Notes: a model not told the origin generated them from the letters alone. A stretch of 64,000 nt of DNA from DATAFF01 sp036265615 (GCA_036265615.1 DATAOT010000038.1:1-64000); one strand, 5' to 3'; shown: positions 1 to 8,138, counted from the first letter of the stretch. Numbers and translations are program-made.

Positions 1-1
1 G

Positions 2-406
2 ATGCGCATGGCGCGGCTGCCGCAAGGCGCCCGGATGATCCCCAACCCGGTGTCCAAGGCACCCGGCTTCCAGATCGGCAATGTCCATGTGATGGCCGGC
101 GTCCCGGCGATCATGCAGGCGATGCTGCAGGAGCTCGCGCCCGGGCTTGCCCGCGGCGTGCCGATGCGCTCGGCGGCGGTGACCATCCGGGCCGGGGAAG
201 GCGACATCGCGGCCGGGCTCGGTTCCATCCAGAAGGCCCATCCGACGGTGGTGATCGGTTCCTATCCGTTCGAGGCGGATGACGGCTTTGCCGCCCAGAT
301 CGTGGTGCGCAGCCGCGACGATCACGCGCTCGCGGCCGCCCTCGAGGAGGTGCGCAAGCTGGCGCAGAGCCTGGTGAGCGAGGGCAAGGCGCGCGGCTTC
401 AGCTGA
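2..406 (+). CDS. Molybdopterin-binding (MoaB/CinA-type) protein, C-terminal part
   Basis: This is the last ~134 codons of a gene that enters from the left edge, so its start is not visible. The visible part resembles the end of the MoCF/CinA N-terminal molybdopterin-binding fold: a GAR(M)-IPNP segment, then V(M)AGVPAIMQAM, then a C-terminal half with GSYPF and a closing helix. Such stand-alone domains (COG1058 type) bind a molybdopterin-like nucleotide, and their physiological role is often unclear. It ends about 40 bases before a tRNA-Leu gene. The family assignment rests on these motifs alone. Confidence 0.75.
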   Translation: MRMARLPQGARMIPNPVSKAPGFQIGNVHVMAGVPAIMQAMLQELAPGLARGVPMRSAAVTIRAGEGDIAAGLGSIQKAHPTVVIGSYPFEADDGFAAQIVVRSRDDHALAAALEEVRKLAQSLVSEGKARGFS

Positions 407-444
407 CATCGCAGGCGTTTTTCGGGCATAAGCTTCGAGCGCTG

Positions 445-529
445 GCGGGCGTGGCGGAACGGTAGACGCAGCGGACTTAAAATCCGCTTCCCAAAAGGAG
501 TGTGGGTTCGACTCCCACCGCCCGCACCA
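445..529 (+). tRNA. tRNA-Leu (anticodon UAA)
   Basis: The 85-base gene folds as a type II tRNA. The acceptor stem pairs GCGGGCG (445-451) with CGCCCGC (519-525), followed by A and an encoded CCA. The anticodon stem GCGGA/TCCGC encloses loop CTTAAAA, giving anticodon TAA. A long variable arm and a T-arm with GGTTCGACTCC follow. Type II shape plus the UAA anticodon identify a leucine tRNA. Confidence 0.97.
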
Positions 530-741
530 GCAATAAAGACGGCGATCATCATGGCGAAACTCACAACGACTGGGTCCCTGACCGCGCTGACCGAGGGCCA
601 GATGCATTCAGCACCGGCACCGGCCGGTTCACAATCGGCATCACCGGCCGGGCCTGCATCACCTGGCACGTGCACCTCACCGCAGCCGAGGCGCGGCAGT
701 TTCGTCGGCTATGTGGACCAGCGGGCTTGAGTGAGGGGGAG

Positions 742-1203
742 ATGATGGATTCACCTTATCTGCGGCGGGCGACCGACCTGGATGGTATGGCAGTCAATGT
801 CACAACAACGCTGATACAGTCTCTTACGCTCATACATGGCGGCGCTCTGGTCGCAGCCCCAGCCTTCGCTGAGCAGTTTAAGCCAATTCTACAGTCGCCC
901 TACCTCGTATTGATGTTCGGTTTTTTTGCAACAGGCCTCGTCCTGGCGATATTCGCCGGGATTTTCGCATTCTATGCATTATCGCGACGGTCTGACGAAA
1001 ACTTGGAGCTGTGGAATTCAGGAGGCTCAATCAACCCCGCCGTCGAGAACCGCTTCATGAAGTTCCAGAGGCATAGGCACATTGCCATCGCCTTCATAAT
1101 TCTCTCGACAGTTTGTCTGGTAAGCGCTGCTTGCACGAGCTATTTGATTTTGAGCGCATCCGGAGCAATGCACCAGGCGGCGACAGGAACTTCCGCCCAA
1201 TAG
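742..1203 (+). CDS. Small two-helix membrane protein, unknown function
   Basis: 153 residues. The ATG at 742 is preferred because GAGGGGGAG lies just upstream; the reading frame stays open further back but would then run through the tRNA. Two hydrophobic segments (about residues 50-80 and 110-138) predict a small inner-membrane protein with a short polar loop between them. I recognise no family. The gene is visibly richer in A+T than its neighbours and follows a tRNA gene, so acquisition at that tRNA is possible. The 212 bases between tRNA and gene contain only weak ORFs. Confidence 0.6.
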   Translation: MMDSPYLRRATDLDGMAVNVTTTLIQSLTLIHGGALVAAPAFAEQFKPILQSPYLVLMFGFFATGLVLAIFAGIFAFYALSRRSDENLELWNSGGSINPAVENRFMKFQRHRHIAIAFIILSTVCLVSAACTSYLILSASGAMHQAATGTSAQ

Positions 1204-1214
1204 AACTCAGGCCG

Positions 1215-2264
1215 TCAGGCGGTGACCGTCACTCCGGGCTTTCCAGCCTCGACCTTGCCGATGATTTCCGCCTTTGCATAGCCGGCAGCGATGATCCTGC
1301 GGAGCAATGCCAGTGCCTCAGGCGATGCACAGGAGATCAGCAGGCCTCCCGAGGTCTGGGGGTCGGTGAGAATGTGGCGCTGCCATTCCTCGATACCGTC
1401 GTGAAGCTCCACCTCCGTCCCGTAACTCGCCCAGTTCCGGTGGGAGGCGCCGGTCACCAGCCGGTCGCGCGCCAGCGCCGGAGCCTGCGACAGCATCGGC
1501 ACCTCGGCAAGCGCAATGACGAGCCTGAGATTCGAGCCACGTGCCATCTCCAGCCCATGGCCAAGCAGTCCGAAGCCCGTAACATCTGTCATCGCGTGCA
1601 CCGCCTCGTCCTTTCCCAGCTCGGCACCGATCCGATTGAGGAGGGTGGTGGTGGCGATGAACTCGGCATAGGCCGATCCTGGCAGCACTCCCTTCTTGAT
1701 GGCCGCCGAATAGATGCCGATGCCGATCGGCTTGGTCAGGATCAAGGCATCGCCGGGGCGTGCCGTCGCGTTCCGGCGAACATGCTCGGGCCGCGCCGTG
1801 CCGATGACCACAAGGCCGTAAACCGGCTCGGGACAGTCGATCGAATGACCACCGGCGATAGGGATTCCGACCGATGCGCAGACGGCGGCCCCGCCGGCGA
1901 GAATGGCCCTGACCGTCTCGGTCGAGATCTTGTCGATCGGCATGCCCAATATGGCGAGAGCCATGATCGGCTTTCCGCCCATCGCATAAACATCGGAAAT
2001 CGCATTGCTCGCAGCGATCCGGCCAAAATCGCCCGGATCGTCCACCATCGGCATGAAGAAGTCGGTCGTGGCGATGATGCAGGTGTCGTCATCGAGCTTG
2101 AAGACCGCGGCATCATCGCCAGTTTCGGTGCCGACCAGCAGCTCGCGCGGGACTGGCGCAAGGGCTTGGTCGCAGAGCAGCGCCTGGAGCACCGACGGGG
2201 CGAGCTTGCAGCCGCAACCACCACCGTGAGCGAGCGCCGTCAGGCGGACCTCCGCTGCGTTCAT
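1215..2264 (-). CDS. selD: Selenide, water dikinase SelD
   Basis: 349 residues, the usual SelD length. It makes selenophosphate from selenide and ATP, the selenium donor for Sec-tRNA synthesis by SelA. The N-terminal catalytic segment HGGGCGCK carries Cys codons (TGC) at both positions, so this SelD is not itself a selenoprotein. GDDAAVF, the TTDFF metal/ATP loop, the SNAISDVYAMGG helix and a C-terminal DPQTSGGLL motif are all present. It is the last gene of the minus-strand sel cluster, starting five bases after the GcvH-like gene ends. Confidence 0.96.
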   Translation of the reverse strand: MNAAEVRLTALAHGGGCGCKLAPSVLQALLCDQALAPVPRELLVGTETGDDAAVFKLDDDTCIIATTDFFMPMVDDPGDFGRIAASNAISDVYAMGGKPIMALAILGMPIDKISTETVRAILAGGAAVCASVGIPIAGGHSIDCPEPVYGLVVIGTARPEHVRRNATARPGDALILTKPIGIGIYSAAIKKGVLPGSAYAEFIATTTLLNRIGAELGKDEAVHAMTDVTGFGLLGHGLEMARGSNLRLVIALAEVPMLSQAPALARDRLVTGASHRNWASYGTEVELHDGIEEWQRHILTDPQTSGGLLISCASPEALALLRRIIAAGYAKAEIIGKVEAGKPGVTVTA

Positions 2265-2269
2265 GAGCT

Positions 2270-2713
2270 CTATCCTTCCATCCGGCTCTTGTAGCTTTGG
2301 GTCGCGAGCCAGGCATCGAGTGCCGGTCCGACGGCCGCACCCGTGATGAGACCCGCTGCCCAGTCGGCCGAGCCTGGCCGCACCTCGACAAGCCAGCCCT
2401 TGCCATAAGCATCCTCGGCCAGAAGCTCCGGCCTGCCAATCAGTGCCTCATTATGGGCAATGACCGTGCCGTCAAAGGCCGCGCGCGCCGAGCCGACCCA
2501 TTTCCCGCCTTCGATCAGCGCAAAAGAGCGTCCCTTCTCGAAGTCGCGGCCGATCCGCTTCGGCGTGAACACCAGCACCTCGCCCATGAAGCTGACCGCC
2601 CAGCTGGTGAAGCCGGCGCGGAGCTTTGCCTCGCCGAGCGGCAGATACCAGATCTGGTTGTCGATGTCGTACCATCGATCCTCGGGAAAGCCATGTTGCG
2701 GCCCACTGGTCAT
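2270..2713 (-). CDS. GcvH-like lipoyl-domain protein
   Basis: 147 residues. The middle (about residues 50-100) matches the glycine cleavage H protein / lipoate-binding fold: FEKGRSFALIEGGKWVGS, then a turn, then NEAL. The Lys in IEGGKW falls where H proteins carry the lipoylated Lys (ESVKA). No glycine cleavage genes are nearby. It lies three bases after a DsrE-like gene and five before selD, so a role as a swinging-arm carrier in sulfur or selenium handling, analogous to LbpA of sulfur-oxidising sHdr systems, is inferred. Lipoylation itself is not shown. Confidence 0.75.
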   Translation of the reverse strand: MTSGPQHGFPEDRWYDIDNQIWYLPLGEAKLRAGFTSWAVSFMGEVLVFTPKRIGRDFEKGRSFALIEGGKWVGSARAAFDGTVIAHNEALIGRPELLAEDAYGKGWLVEVRPGSADWAAGLITGAAVGPALDAWLATQSYKSRMEG

Positions 2714-2716
2714 GAT

Positions 2717-3094
2717 CTAGAACGTCAACACCCGGCACTCGCCATCCATGATGTCGCTGATCATCGCGGCGGCGCCCATGAATCCCCGGCATTCCGCGAT
2801 GAGGTCGTCCTGCGTTTTGTCGAGGAGCTCCAGATTGGCGGGACAAGCCCAGAACCGGGCGCCATGATCATGCGCTTCCCGGATCCAGTCATGGACCGAC
2901 TTGCTGTTGCCCGGCTTGACAAAGAGCTTGTCGGCAACTCCCTTGATCAGCAGCTTGCCTGCGGCCGCCGTGCACAGCACATCGACCTCGTAATCCATCG
3001 CCGCCGCTACGGCCGCATAATAAAAGGGTGCGCCAAGTTCCTCGACATTGCGCGGATCGGTGTTGACGAGGACGATCAGCAGCCGGCGGGTCAT
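2717..3094 (-). CDS. DsrE/DsrF-like sulfur-relay protein
   Basis: 125 residues, starting at the ATG whose first bases overlap the upstream stop (ATGA). The fold signature is that of DsrE-family proteins: a hydrophobic beta strand (LLIVLVNTDP), an alanine-rich helix, DVLCTAAAG, a second strand with FWACPANLELL, and a terminal VLTF strand. The Cys in FWACP sits where DsrE/TusD relay proteins carry their persulfide-forming Cys. DsrE proteins pass sulfane sulfur between partners such as TusA. Inside a selenium operon it could deliver sulfur or selenium; that role is inference. Confidence 0.75.
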   Translation of the reverse strand: MTRRLLIVLVNTDPRNVEELGAPFYYAAVAAAMDYEVDVLCTAAAGKLLIKGVADKLFVKPGNSKSVHDWIREAHDHGARFWACPANLELLDKTQDDLIAECRGFMGAAAMISDIMDGECRVLTF

Positions 3095-3495
3095 TGGGTC
3101 GTGACCTCGTCGACGCGCAGCCGGCGGCCCCATTTGTCGAAGAAGTGGCCCTCGTTCAGCACCAGCGGGTCCTCGTCGAGCCGCATTTCAATATCGCGCA
3201 GCTTGAGCCGCGCCGATGGGTTGTCGAGCGGTCCGCCGTCACGCGCTGCCGCCGGAAAGAACGAGGCACCGTCCCACTCGGCACCGGCGCCGGCGAACAG
3301 CACGGTGATCTCGCCCCAGTCGATTTCCTCGCCGATGACATTGAAATAGGTGGAGCAAAGCGGGGTGACGCTGGTTTCGCCGATCTGCACCAGCACGGCA
3401 AAGGCCGTGAAGGCGCCACGCTCAGCAAATTCGGCAGTGATCCAGCGGTCGAAATCGGTTTCAGAAGTCGACAAGAGGCGTCTCCGGCATGTCAT
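3091..3495 (-). CDS. Unrecognised protein of the sel cluster (second after selC)
   Basis: 134 residues from the ATG at 3495. A TTG at 3474, seven codons later, with GGAG upstream, is an alternative that would shorten the overlap with the preceding gene. The product is soluble, acidic and rich in aromatic residues, with one Cys (PLCSTYF), and no motif that I can assign. Its stop overlaps the DsrE-like start (ATGA), implying coupled translation. The position suggests a selenium or formate dehydrogenase-related job, but nothing in the protein itself shows it. Confidence 0.6.
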   Translation of the reverse strand: MTCRRRLLSTSETDFDRWITAEFAERGAFTAFAVLVQIGETSVTPLCSTYFNVIGEEIDWGEITVLFAGAGAEWDGASFFPAAARDGGPLDNPSARLKLRDIEMRLDEDPLVLNEGHFFDKWGRRLRVDEVTTQ

Positions 3496-3898
3496 GGTCG
3501 AACAAGGCCCAGAACGGACCGGGATGAGTGTCGCGGTACCACGCTTCGAAGCTGGCAAGCGCGGCGATGACGTCGATGTCGTCGTTCTCGCGAATGGCGA
3601 AGACGGCGCGCGCGACCGGTGCGAAGCGCGACAAGACCTCGCTGCGAGCCGGGCTGTCGTCCGGCCAGCCAAGCCTCAGCCTGAGTGCCGACTCGGCAGC
3701 TACGATTGCATCGTCCTCGCTTGCCGCGGGCGCAATGACTTCATCGATGTCCCGCATCATGTTGAGGCGGCGATGGGCGAAGGCGCGTTCCCGCTCGAGC
3801 GACTTCGTTCGCGCTGCAATCTCCCGCCGAAAGGCGTCTTCTGCCTCCGAGGCGCGTTCGGCAGCACATTTCAGGTCGTCGAGAAAATTCGCGGTCAC
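3461..3898 (-). CDS. Unrecognised protein of the sel cluster (first after selC)
   Basis: 145 residues, GTG start. The GTG shares bases with the TGA that ends the selB frame (GTGA). The N-terminal third is a charged helical, probably coiled-coil stretch (KCAAERASEAEDAF... RERAFAHRR). The rest is mixed, with conserved-looking tryptophans near the end (FWALFDHDMP). I know no family for it. The overlap with the end of the selB frame means ribosomes could reach it only after translating through the selC sequence, or it is initiated independently on a processed transcript. Confidence 0.6.
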   Translation of the reverse strand: MTANFLDDLKCAAERASEAEDAFRREIAARTKSLERERAFAHRRLNMMRDIDEVIAPAASEDDAIVAAESALRLRLGWPDDSPARSEVLSRFAPVARAVFAIRENDDIDVIAALASFEAWYRDTHPGPFWALFDHDMPETPLVDF

Positions 3899-5970
3899 GG
3901 CGAGCGCCTCAAATCTGGCGGAAGAGAGAGGGAGTCGAACCCACCAAGGACCGTCTCACGGCCCCTCCCGGATTTGAAGTCCGGACGCCCCACCGGGGAC
4001 GATTCTCTTCCCGGATCACTGCCTTCCGCGCTCGCCCCTTCAGCATGACGCTGAAACAGATCGAGCCGATGCTTGTTGATGCGCCGCAGATCGCCACGCC
4101 GGAGCGTCACGCCGTGTCGGTCGAAGAATTCGAGGATTTCGATGGCCACCTTGCGCCCATTATTGAGGCGATCGCGGAACCCCGCTGCCGCGAACTGGCC
4201 ATCTTGGGCGTGACTCGCGAGGTCGACCATGATCGCGACCATTTCGGCCACCGAGTCTCTGAGAAAGAAGCGGTCATGGGCGATCTCGTCGAGCTGGCCC
4301 ATGCGGGCCAGCGTCTTGAACAGACGGCGCACATCCGGTTCCTGGTGGTCCAGGAGATTGGCGATGTCGCGCACGCGCGGCGGCCGAAATCGGTCTGCAC
4401 CGCCAAGGTGCGGTCGGATCCGTTCCCATGATCTGGCGTCGGCCGGCTGCAGCCGCGCCTCATGGCCGGGCAATCGAACCCACGCCCCGTCGAGAGCGAT
4501 ATCACGTGCTTGCACCAGCGCTTGGATGACGGCAATGAACGATGCGCCCGGCATGGCCGGCGCGATCTGCAGCCGCAGGCGCTCCAGTCCGATGCCCTGG
4601 AGGTCGGGATTTTCGGCATGGAAGGCCTCGAGGCTGGCGACGAGATCCCGCTTGAACAGCTGCCACCTCGTACCGGGCAAGGCGAGAACCGTCCGTTGCG
4701 CGGCGATCGTCACGATGCCGAGGCGGCGGACCAGCCCGTCGACCTCCCCGGCGCTGAGTGCGCGATCGCGAGCAAAGGACGAAAGATCGGTGTGGAGCGG
4801 CGAGCAGGCAAGCAGTGCCGCGAGCGCTTGCTCGGCATCGGAAAGGGCATGGGCGGCAAGCTGGGCAAGCCGCAGCGGCGAGCGCCGGCGCCGTGCCGGC
4901 GCGCGCAGGTCGAGAAAAGTGCCGCCGCCGAGCGTGCGCCTGGCTGTGGTATCGCGGATGACGAAGCGATCGCCGGCGGCCGCCGCGATCGGACGCTCGA
5001 GCACCAGCTGCGCATAGCCTTTGCCTGCGGGTGCAATCGGCTCATCAGCAAGAACAACGATGCGCGCCCCGACCTCCGCAGCGCCATGGTGGAGCCGCAC
5101 CGGCGTCCACTGGCCGAGCGGCCTGCGTTCGCTTTCCAGCAGTCTGAGCTGCGCATCGATCCGGCCGGCCGGCGCATGGAGCTCGGGATCGAGGACCACA
5201 TCGCCGCGGCCGATGCTGTCCTTGCTGATGCCTTCGCCCGACAGATTGAGGGCGCAGCGCTGGCCGGCGCGCCCCTGCTCGGCGGCCCGGTTCTGCGCGT
5301 GAACGGACCGCACCCGCGCCGGCAATCCCGATGGGCTCACCATCAGGCGGTCACCCGGCGCCACGGCGCCCGATAGGACGGTGCCGGTCACCACCGTGCC
5401 GGCGCCGGGCAGGGTGAAGGACCGATCGATGCTCATGCGAAAGCGGCTGCGATCGTTCCGGACGGCATGGCTGCGGGCAGCTTCGAGAAGCACCGTGCGC
5501 AGCCCTTCGATTCCCTCGCCGGTGACGGTGGAGACCGGAACGATCTCGGCCTTCGCCAGCGTTGTCGTCTCCAGCATTTGCCGGATGCCGGCTTCGACCT
5601 CCTCCCGACGCGCGTCGTCCGCCAAATCGGCCTTGGTCAGAGCAACGATGCCGCGATCGATGCCCAGCAGCTCGACGATCGCGAGGTGCTCCCGGGTCTG
5701 CGGCATGGGGCCATCGTCGGCGGCCACGACGAGGAGCACGAAATCGATGCCGGTTGCCCCTGCCAGCATGTTGTGGATGAACCTCTCATGCCCCGGGACA
5801 TCGACGAAGCCGAGCACGGTGCCGTCCGGGGCTGGCAGATATGCAAAGCCGAGATCGATTGAAATGCCGCGGGCCTTCTCTTCCTTGAGCCGATCGGTGT
5901 CGACGCCGGTCAAGATGCGAACCAGGCTGGTCTTGCCGTGATCGATATGTCCCGCGGTGCCGATGATCAT
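3895..5970 (-). CDS. selB: Selenocysteine-specific elongation factor SelB
   Basis: 691 residues. The N-terminal GTPase has AGHIDHGKT, DVPGH and TKAD motifs. EF-Tu-like beta-barrel domains and C-terminal winged-helix repeats follow; the last one ends near EILEFFDRHGVTLRRGD. SelB carries Sec-tRNA to the ribosome and binds the SECIS hairpin. The protein is about 60-80 residues longer than family members I know. Codons of roughly residues 654-685 are the selC tRNA itself, so the tail is either a by-product or is removed by tRNA processing. The start overlaps the Sel1-protein stop (ATGA). Confidence 0.95.
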   Translation of the reverse strand: MIIGTAGHIDHGKTSLVRILTGVDTDRLKEEKARGISIDLGFAYLPAPDGTVLGFVDVPGHERFIHNMLAGATGIDFVLLVVAADDGPMPQTREHLAIVELLGIDRGIVALTKADLADDARREEVEAGIRQMLETTTLAKAEIVPVSTVTGEGIEGLRTVLLEAARSHAVRNDRSRFRMSIDRSFTLPGAGTVVTGTVLSGAVAPGDRLMVSPSGLPARVRSVHAQNRAAEQGRAGQRCALNLSGEGISKDSIGRGDVVLDPELHAPAGRIDAQLRLLESERRPLGQWTPVRLHHGAAEVGARIVVLADEPIAPAGKGYAQLVLERPIAAAAGDRFVIRDTTARRTLGGGTFLDLRAPARRRRSPLRLAQLAAHALSDAEQALAALLACSPLHTDLSSFARDRALSAGEVDGLVRRLGIVTIAAQRTVLALPGTRWQLFKRDLVASLEAFHAENPDLQGIGLERLRLQIAPAMPGASFIAVIQALVQARDIALDGAWVRLPGHEARLQPADARSWERIRPHLGGADRFRPPRVRDIANLLDHQEPDVRRLFKTLARMGQLDEIAHDRFFLRDSVAEMVAIMVDLASHAQDGQFAAAGFRDRLNNGRKVAIEILEFFDRHGVTLRRGDLRRINKHRLDLFQRHAEGASAEGSDPGRESSPVGRPDFKSGRGRETVLGGFDSLSLPPDLRRSP
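3916..4011 (-). tRNA. selC: tRNA-Sec (anticodon UCA), nested in the selB frame
   Basis: 96 bases on the minus strand, 5' end at 4011. The 8-bp acceptor stem pairs GGAAGAGA with TCTCTTCC, followed by discriminator G and encoded CCA. The anticodon stem CCGGA/TCCGG encloses loop CTTCAAA, giving UCA. A long variable arm (GGGGCCGTGAGACGGTCC region) and a T-arm with GGTTCGACTCC complete the fold. This is the suppressor tRNA that SelA converts to Sec-tRNA and SelB delivers to UGA. All of it lies within the open reading frame of selB on the same strand. Confidence 0.96.
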
Positions 5971-6728
5971 GACGCCGGTTCCGGCAGCTCGAGGGCGCGG
6001 CGCTCGGCTTCGGCGTGTTCGTGCGGGGCGAGCGCCGAACGCGCGGCGGTCAGGAACTGACCGGCAAGTGCGCTCCGCCCCTTCTGCGCCCGGAGCAGCC
6101 AGGCGCAGCCCTCGATCGGATCGCGCTCGACGCCGGCGCCGAGATAGAGGGCCGCGCCGAACATCGCCTGCCCGTCGGCATCACCGCCCAGCGCCCCACG
6201 TCGCCACCACATTGCGGCCTTGGCTGGATCGCGCTCGACACCCAGCGCATCGTGATGAAGCATCCCAAGCCGCGTCATCGCCTGGGGAATACCCTGCTCG
6301 GCGGCTGCCTCCGCAAGGCGCCTGGCCTCATCATAATCGGGCTCCCCGATCTCGCCCTCGAGCAACATCCAGCTCAGCATGTCCTGGGCGGGGCCGTCGC
6401 CGGCATCTGCGGCCAGGCGATAGAGTTCGGCGGCGCGCGCACTGTCCTGGTCGACACCTTCGCCCTTGAAATAAAGCGCCGCCAGATTGCGCCGACCGAT
6501 CCTGTCCCCGGACTCGGCGGCAAGGGTCAGCCAGCGAAACGCCAACCCAGCGTCACGCTCGACACCCAGGCCCTCCGCGAAGCAGGCGCCGATATTGTTC
6601 TGCGCCCGTGCGACCCCGGCACGCGCCAGAGGCTCCCAAATCGCCAGCGCCGTCGTGTAGTCGCCGCGCTCGACCGCTTCCAGGGCTTCGACGAGCTGAT
6701 CCGCAACTGTCCGATCGGCCAGCATCAT
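5967..6728 (-). CDS. Sel1-like repeat (TPR-type) protein
   Basis: 253 residues built of about six Sel1-like repeats of ~36 residues (pattern A-x-NN-IG-x-x-F/Y-x-x-G-x-GV-x-x-D-x-x-A-A), spanning most of the protein. There is no signal peptide. Sel1 repeats are helical scaffolds for protein contacts. It sits between selA and selB with ATGA overlaps on both sides, so the three are probably translationally coupled. A scaffold role for SelA/SelB/tRNA-Sec handling or for dehydrogenase assembly is conceivable but inferred. ATG at 6725 is an equally good start. Confidence 0.85.
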   Translation of the reverse strand: MMLADRTVADQLVEALEAVERGDYTTALAIWEPLARAGVARAQNNIGACFAEGLGVERDAGLAFRWLTLAAESGDRIGRRNLAALYFKGEGVDQDSARAAELYRLAADAGDGPAQDMLSWMLLEGEIGEPDYDEARRLAEAAAEQGIPQAMTRLGMLHHDALGVERDPAKAAMWWRRGALGGDADGQAMFGAALYLGAGVERDPIEGCAWLLRAQKGRSALAGQFLTAARSALAPHEHAEAERRALELPEPAS

Positions 6729-8137
6729 CGCGCCTCGATGGTCGCGAGTTCAGAGATCGTCGCGGCGAAGGCGACCTCGTCTTCGAGACAGCGCAGATCG
6801 AGCAGCAAAGCCTGATCCTCAATGTGACCGACGATCGGAACGGCAAGCCGCCGCAGGCGCGTGCTGATGGCATTGACCGCCGCACCCTGATGCCGGCGCT
6901 GAACCGGTCTGATCGCGAGTCCAGCGCTCGGCAGCTCGTGAAGCGGCAGGGCGCCGGAACCGATCTGGCTGGCGCAGGCCACCATCTCGACCCGATAGTT
7001 CGGCCCGACCGCCTTCGCCACCACGGGCAAGAGCCGTTCCGCCACCGCAGCGATTTCGCTTGCCGGACGAGCCAGCAGCCGGAGCGTCGGCAGCCGCTCG
7101 GCCAGGCGGTCGGGATCGCGATAGAGCCGCAGCGTCGCTTCGAGCGCCGCGATACGAACCTTGTCGAGCCTGAGCGCCCGCTTCATCGGATTGCGATTGA
7201 TGCGGGCGATGAGATCCTTGCGGCCGACGATGAAGCCGGCCTGTGGTCCACCGAGCAGCTTGTCGCCCGAGAAGGTCACGAGATCGGCCTGTTCGGCCAC
7301 CGCCTCGGCTACCGTCGGCTCATGCCGGAGGCCGAAGCGGGTCAGATCGACGAGGGTGCCCGAGCCGAGGTCATGCATGACCGGCACGCTCGCTGCTTGC
7401 GCGAGAGAGGCGAGTTCGCGCGCCGGCACCTCCTTGGCGAAGCCTTCGATGCGGTAATTGGAGGTGTGAACCTTGAGGATGAGCCCGGTGTCTGCGCCGA
7501 TTGCCGCCACATAGTCCTTGCGGTGCGTCCGATTGGTCGTCCCGACCTCGACGAGCCTGGCGCCGGCCTGGGTGACGATCTCGGGCATGCGGAAAGCACC
7601 GCCGATCTCGATCAGCTCGCCGCGCGATACGATCACGCCGCGCCCATTGGCCAGCGTGTTCACGGCCAGGAGAACCGCCGCGGCGTTGTTGTTGACGATG
7701 GTCCCGTCCTCCGCCCCGGTCAGCTCGCGAAGAAGACCGCGCAGATGATCGTCGCGCTCGCCGCGCCGCCCGCCTTCGATGTCGAACTCGAGCGCTACCG
7801 CCGAACGCATCGCCTGCAGGGCGGCATCGACCGGCGCCTCGCCAAGCAGCGCGCGCCCGAGATTGGTGTGGAGCACCGTTCCGGTGAGATTGAACACCGG
7901 CCGGAGACTGGGCCTGGCATCGCCGGTCAGCCGCGCCAGCACCGCCGCACCGACCTCGCCTGCATCGCCTGGAGAAGCGCGTGCTTCGCGAGCCTGCGCC
8001 AGCGCCTCGCGCACTGCCCTGGCGGTGAGCGGCCGGCCGAAGCGGGCAATCGCCTCGCCGGCTTCGGCGGTCTGCAGCACCCGGTCGACCGAGGGAAGGC
8101 GGCGCCGAGCACCCGATCTGGCGAGGGTCTCGTCCAT
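6725..8137 (-). CDS. selA: L-seryl-tRNA(Sec) selenium transferase SelA
   Basis: 470 residues from the ATG at 8137, one base after fdhE ends; the frame is open upstream but has no SelA similarity there. SelA is a PLP enzyme that converts seryl-tRNA(Sec) to selenocysteyl-tRNA using selenophosphate from SelD. The N-terminal tRNA-binding segment (RRLPSVDRVL), NLTGTVLHTNLGRA, NNNAAAVLLA and the PLP Lys motif SGDKLLGGPQAG (about residue 300) are present, as is the C-terminal small domain. Length matches the family. Confidence 0.96.
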   Translation of the reverse strand: MDETLARSGARRRLPSVDRVLQTAEAGEAIARFGRPLTARAVREALAQAREARASPGDAGEVGAAVLARLTGDARPSLRPVFNLTGTVLHTNLGRALLGEAPVDAALQAMRSAVALEFDIEGGRRGERDDHLRGLLRELTGAEDGTIVNNNAAAVLLAVNTLANGRGVIVSRGELIEIGGAFRMPEIVTQAGARLVEVGTTNRTHRKDYVAAIGADTGLILKVHTSNYRIEGFAKEVPARELASLAQAASVPVMHDLGSGTLVDLTRFGLRHEPTVAEAVAEQADLVTFSGDKLLGGPQAGFIVGRKDLIARINRNPMKRALRLDKVRIAALEATLRLYRDPDRLAERLPTLRLLARPASEIAAVAERLLPVVAKAVGPNYRVEMVACASQIGSGALPLHELPSAGLAIRPVQRRHQGAAVNAISTRLRRLAVPIVGHIEDQALLLDLRCLEDEVAFAATISELATIEAR

Positions 8138-8138
8138 T

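Noticed and set aside
551..730. A 59-codon ORF between tRNA-Leu and the membrane protein gene
   Set aside because: Ser/Pro/Ala-rich composition, no ribosome binding site and no recognisable motif; it looks like a chance frame.
502..741. N-terminal extension of the small membrane protein through the tRNA-Leu
   Set aside because: The extension starts inside the tRNA 3' part and has no ribosome binding site; an ATG with good spacing exists at 742.
2113..2846. Alternative minus-strand ORFs overlapping selD and the GcvH-like gene
   Set aside because: They are out-of-frame shadows with Arg/Ala/Pro-rich products, while the real genes fit each other end to end.
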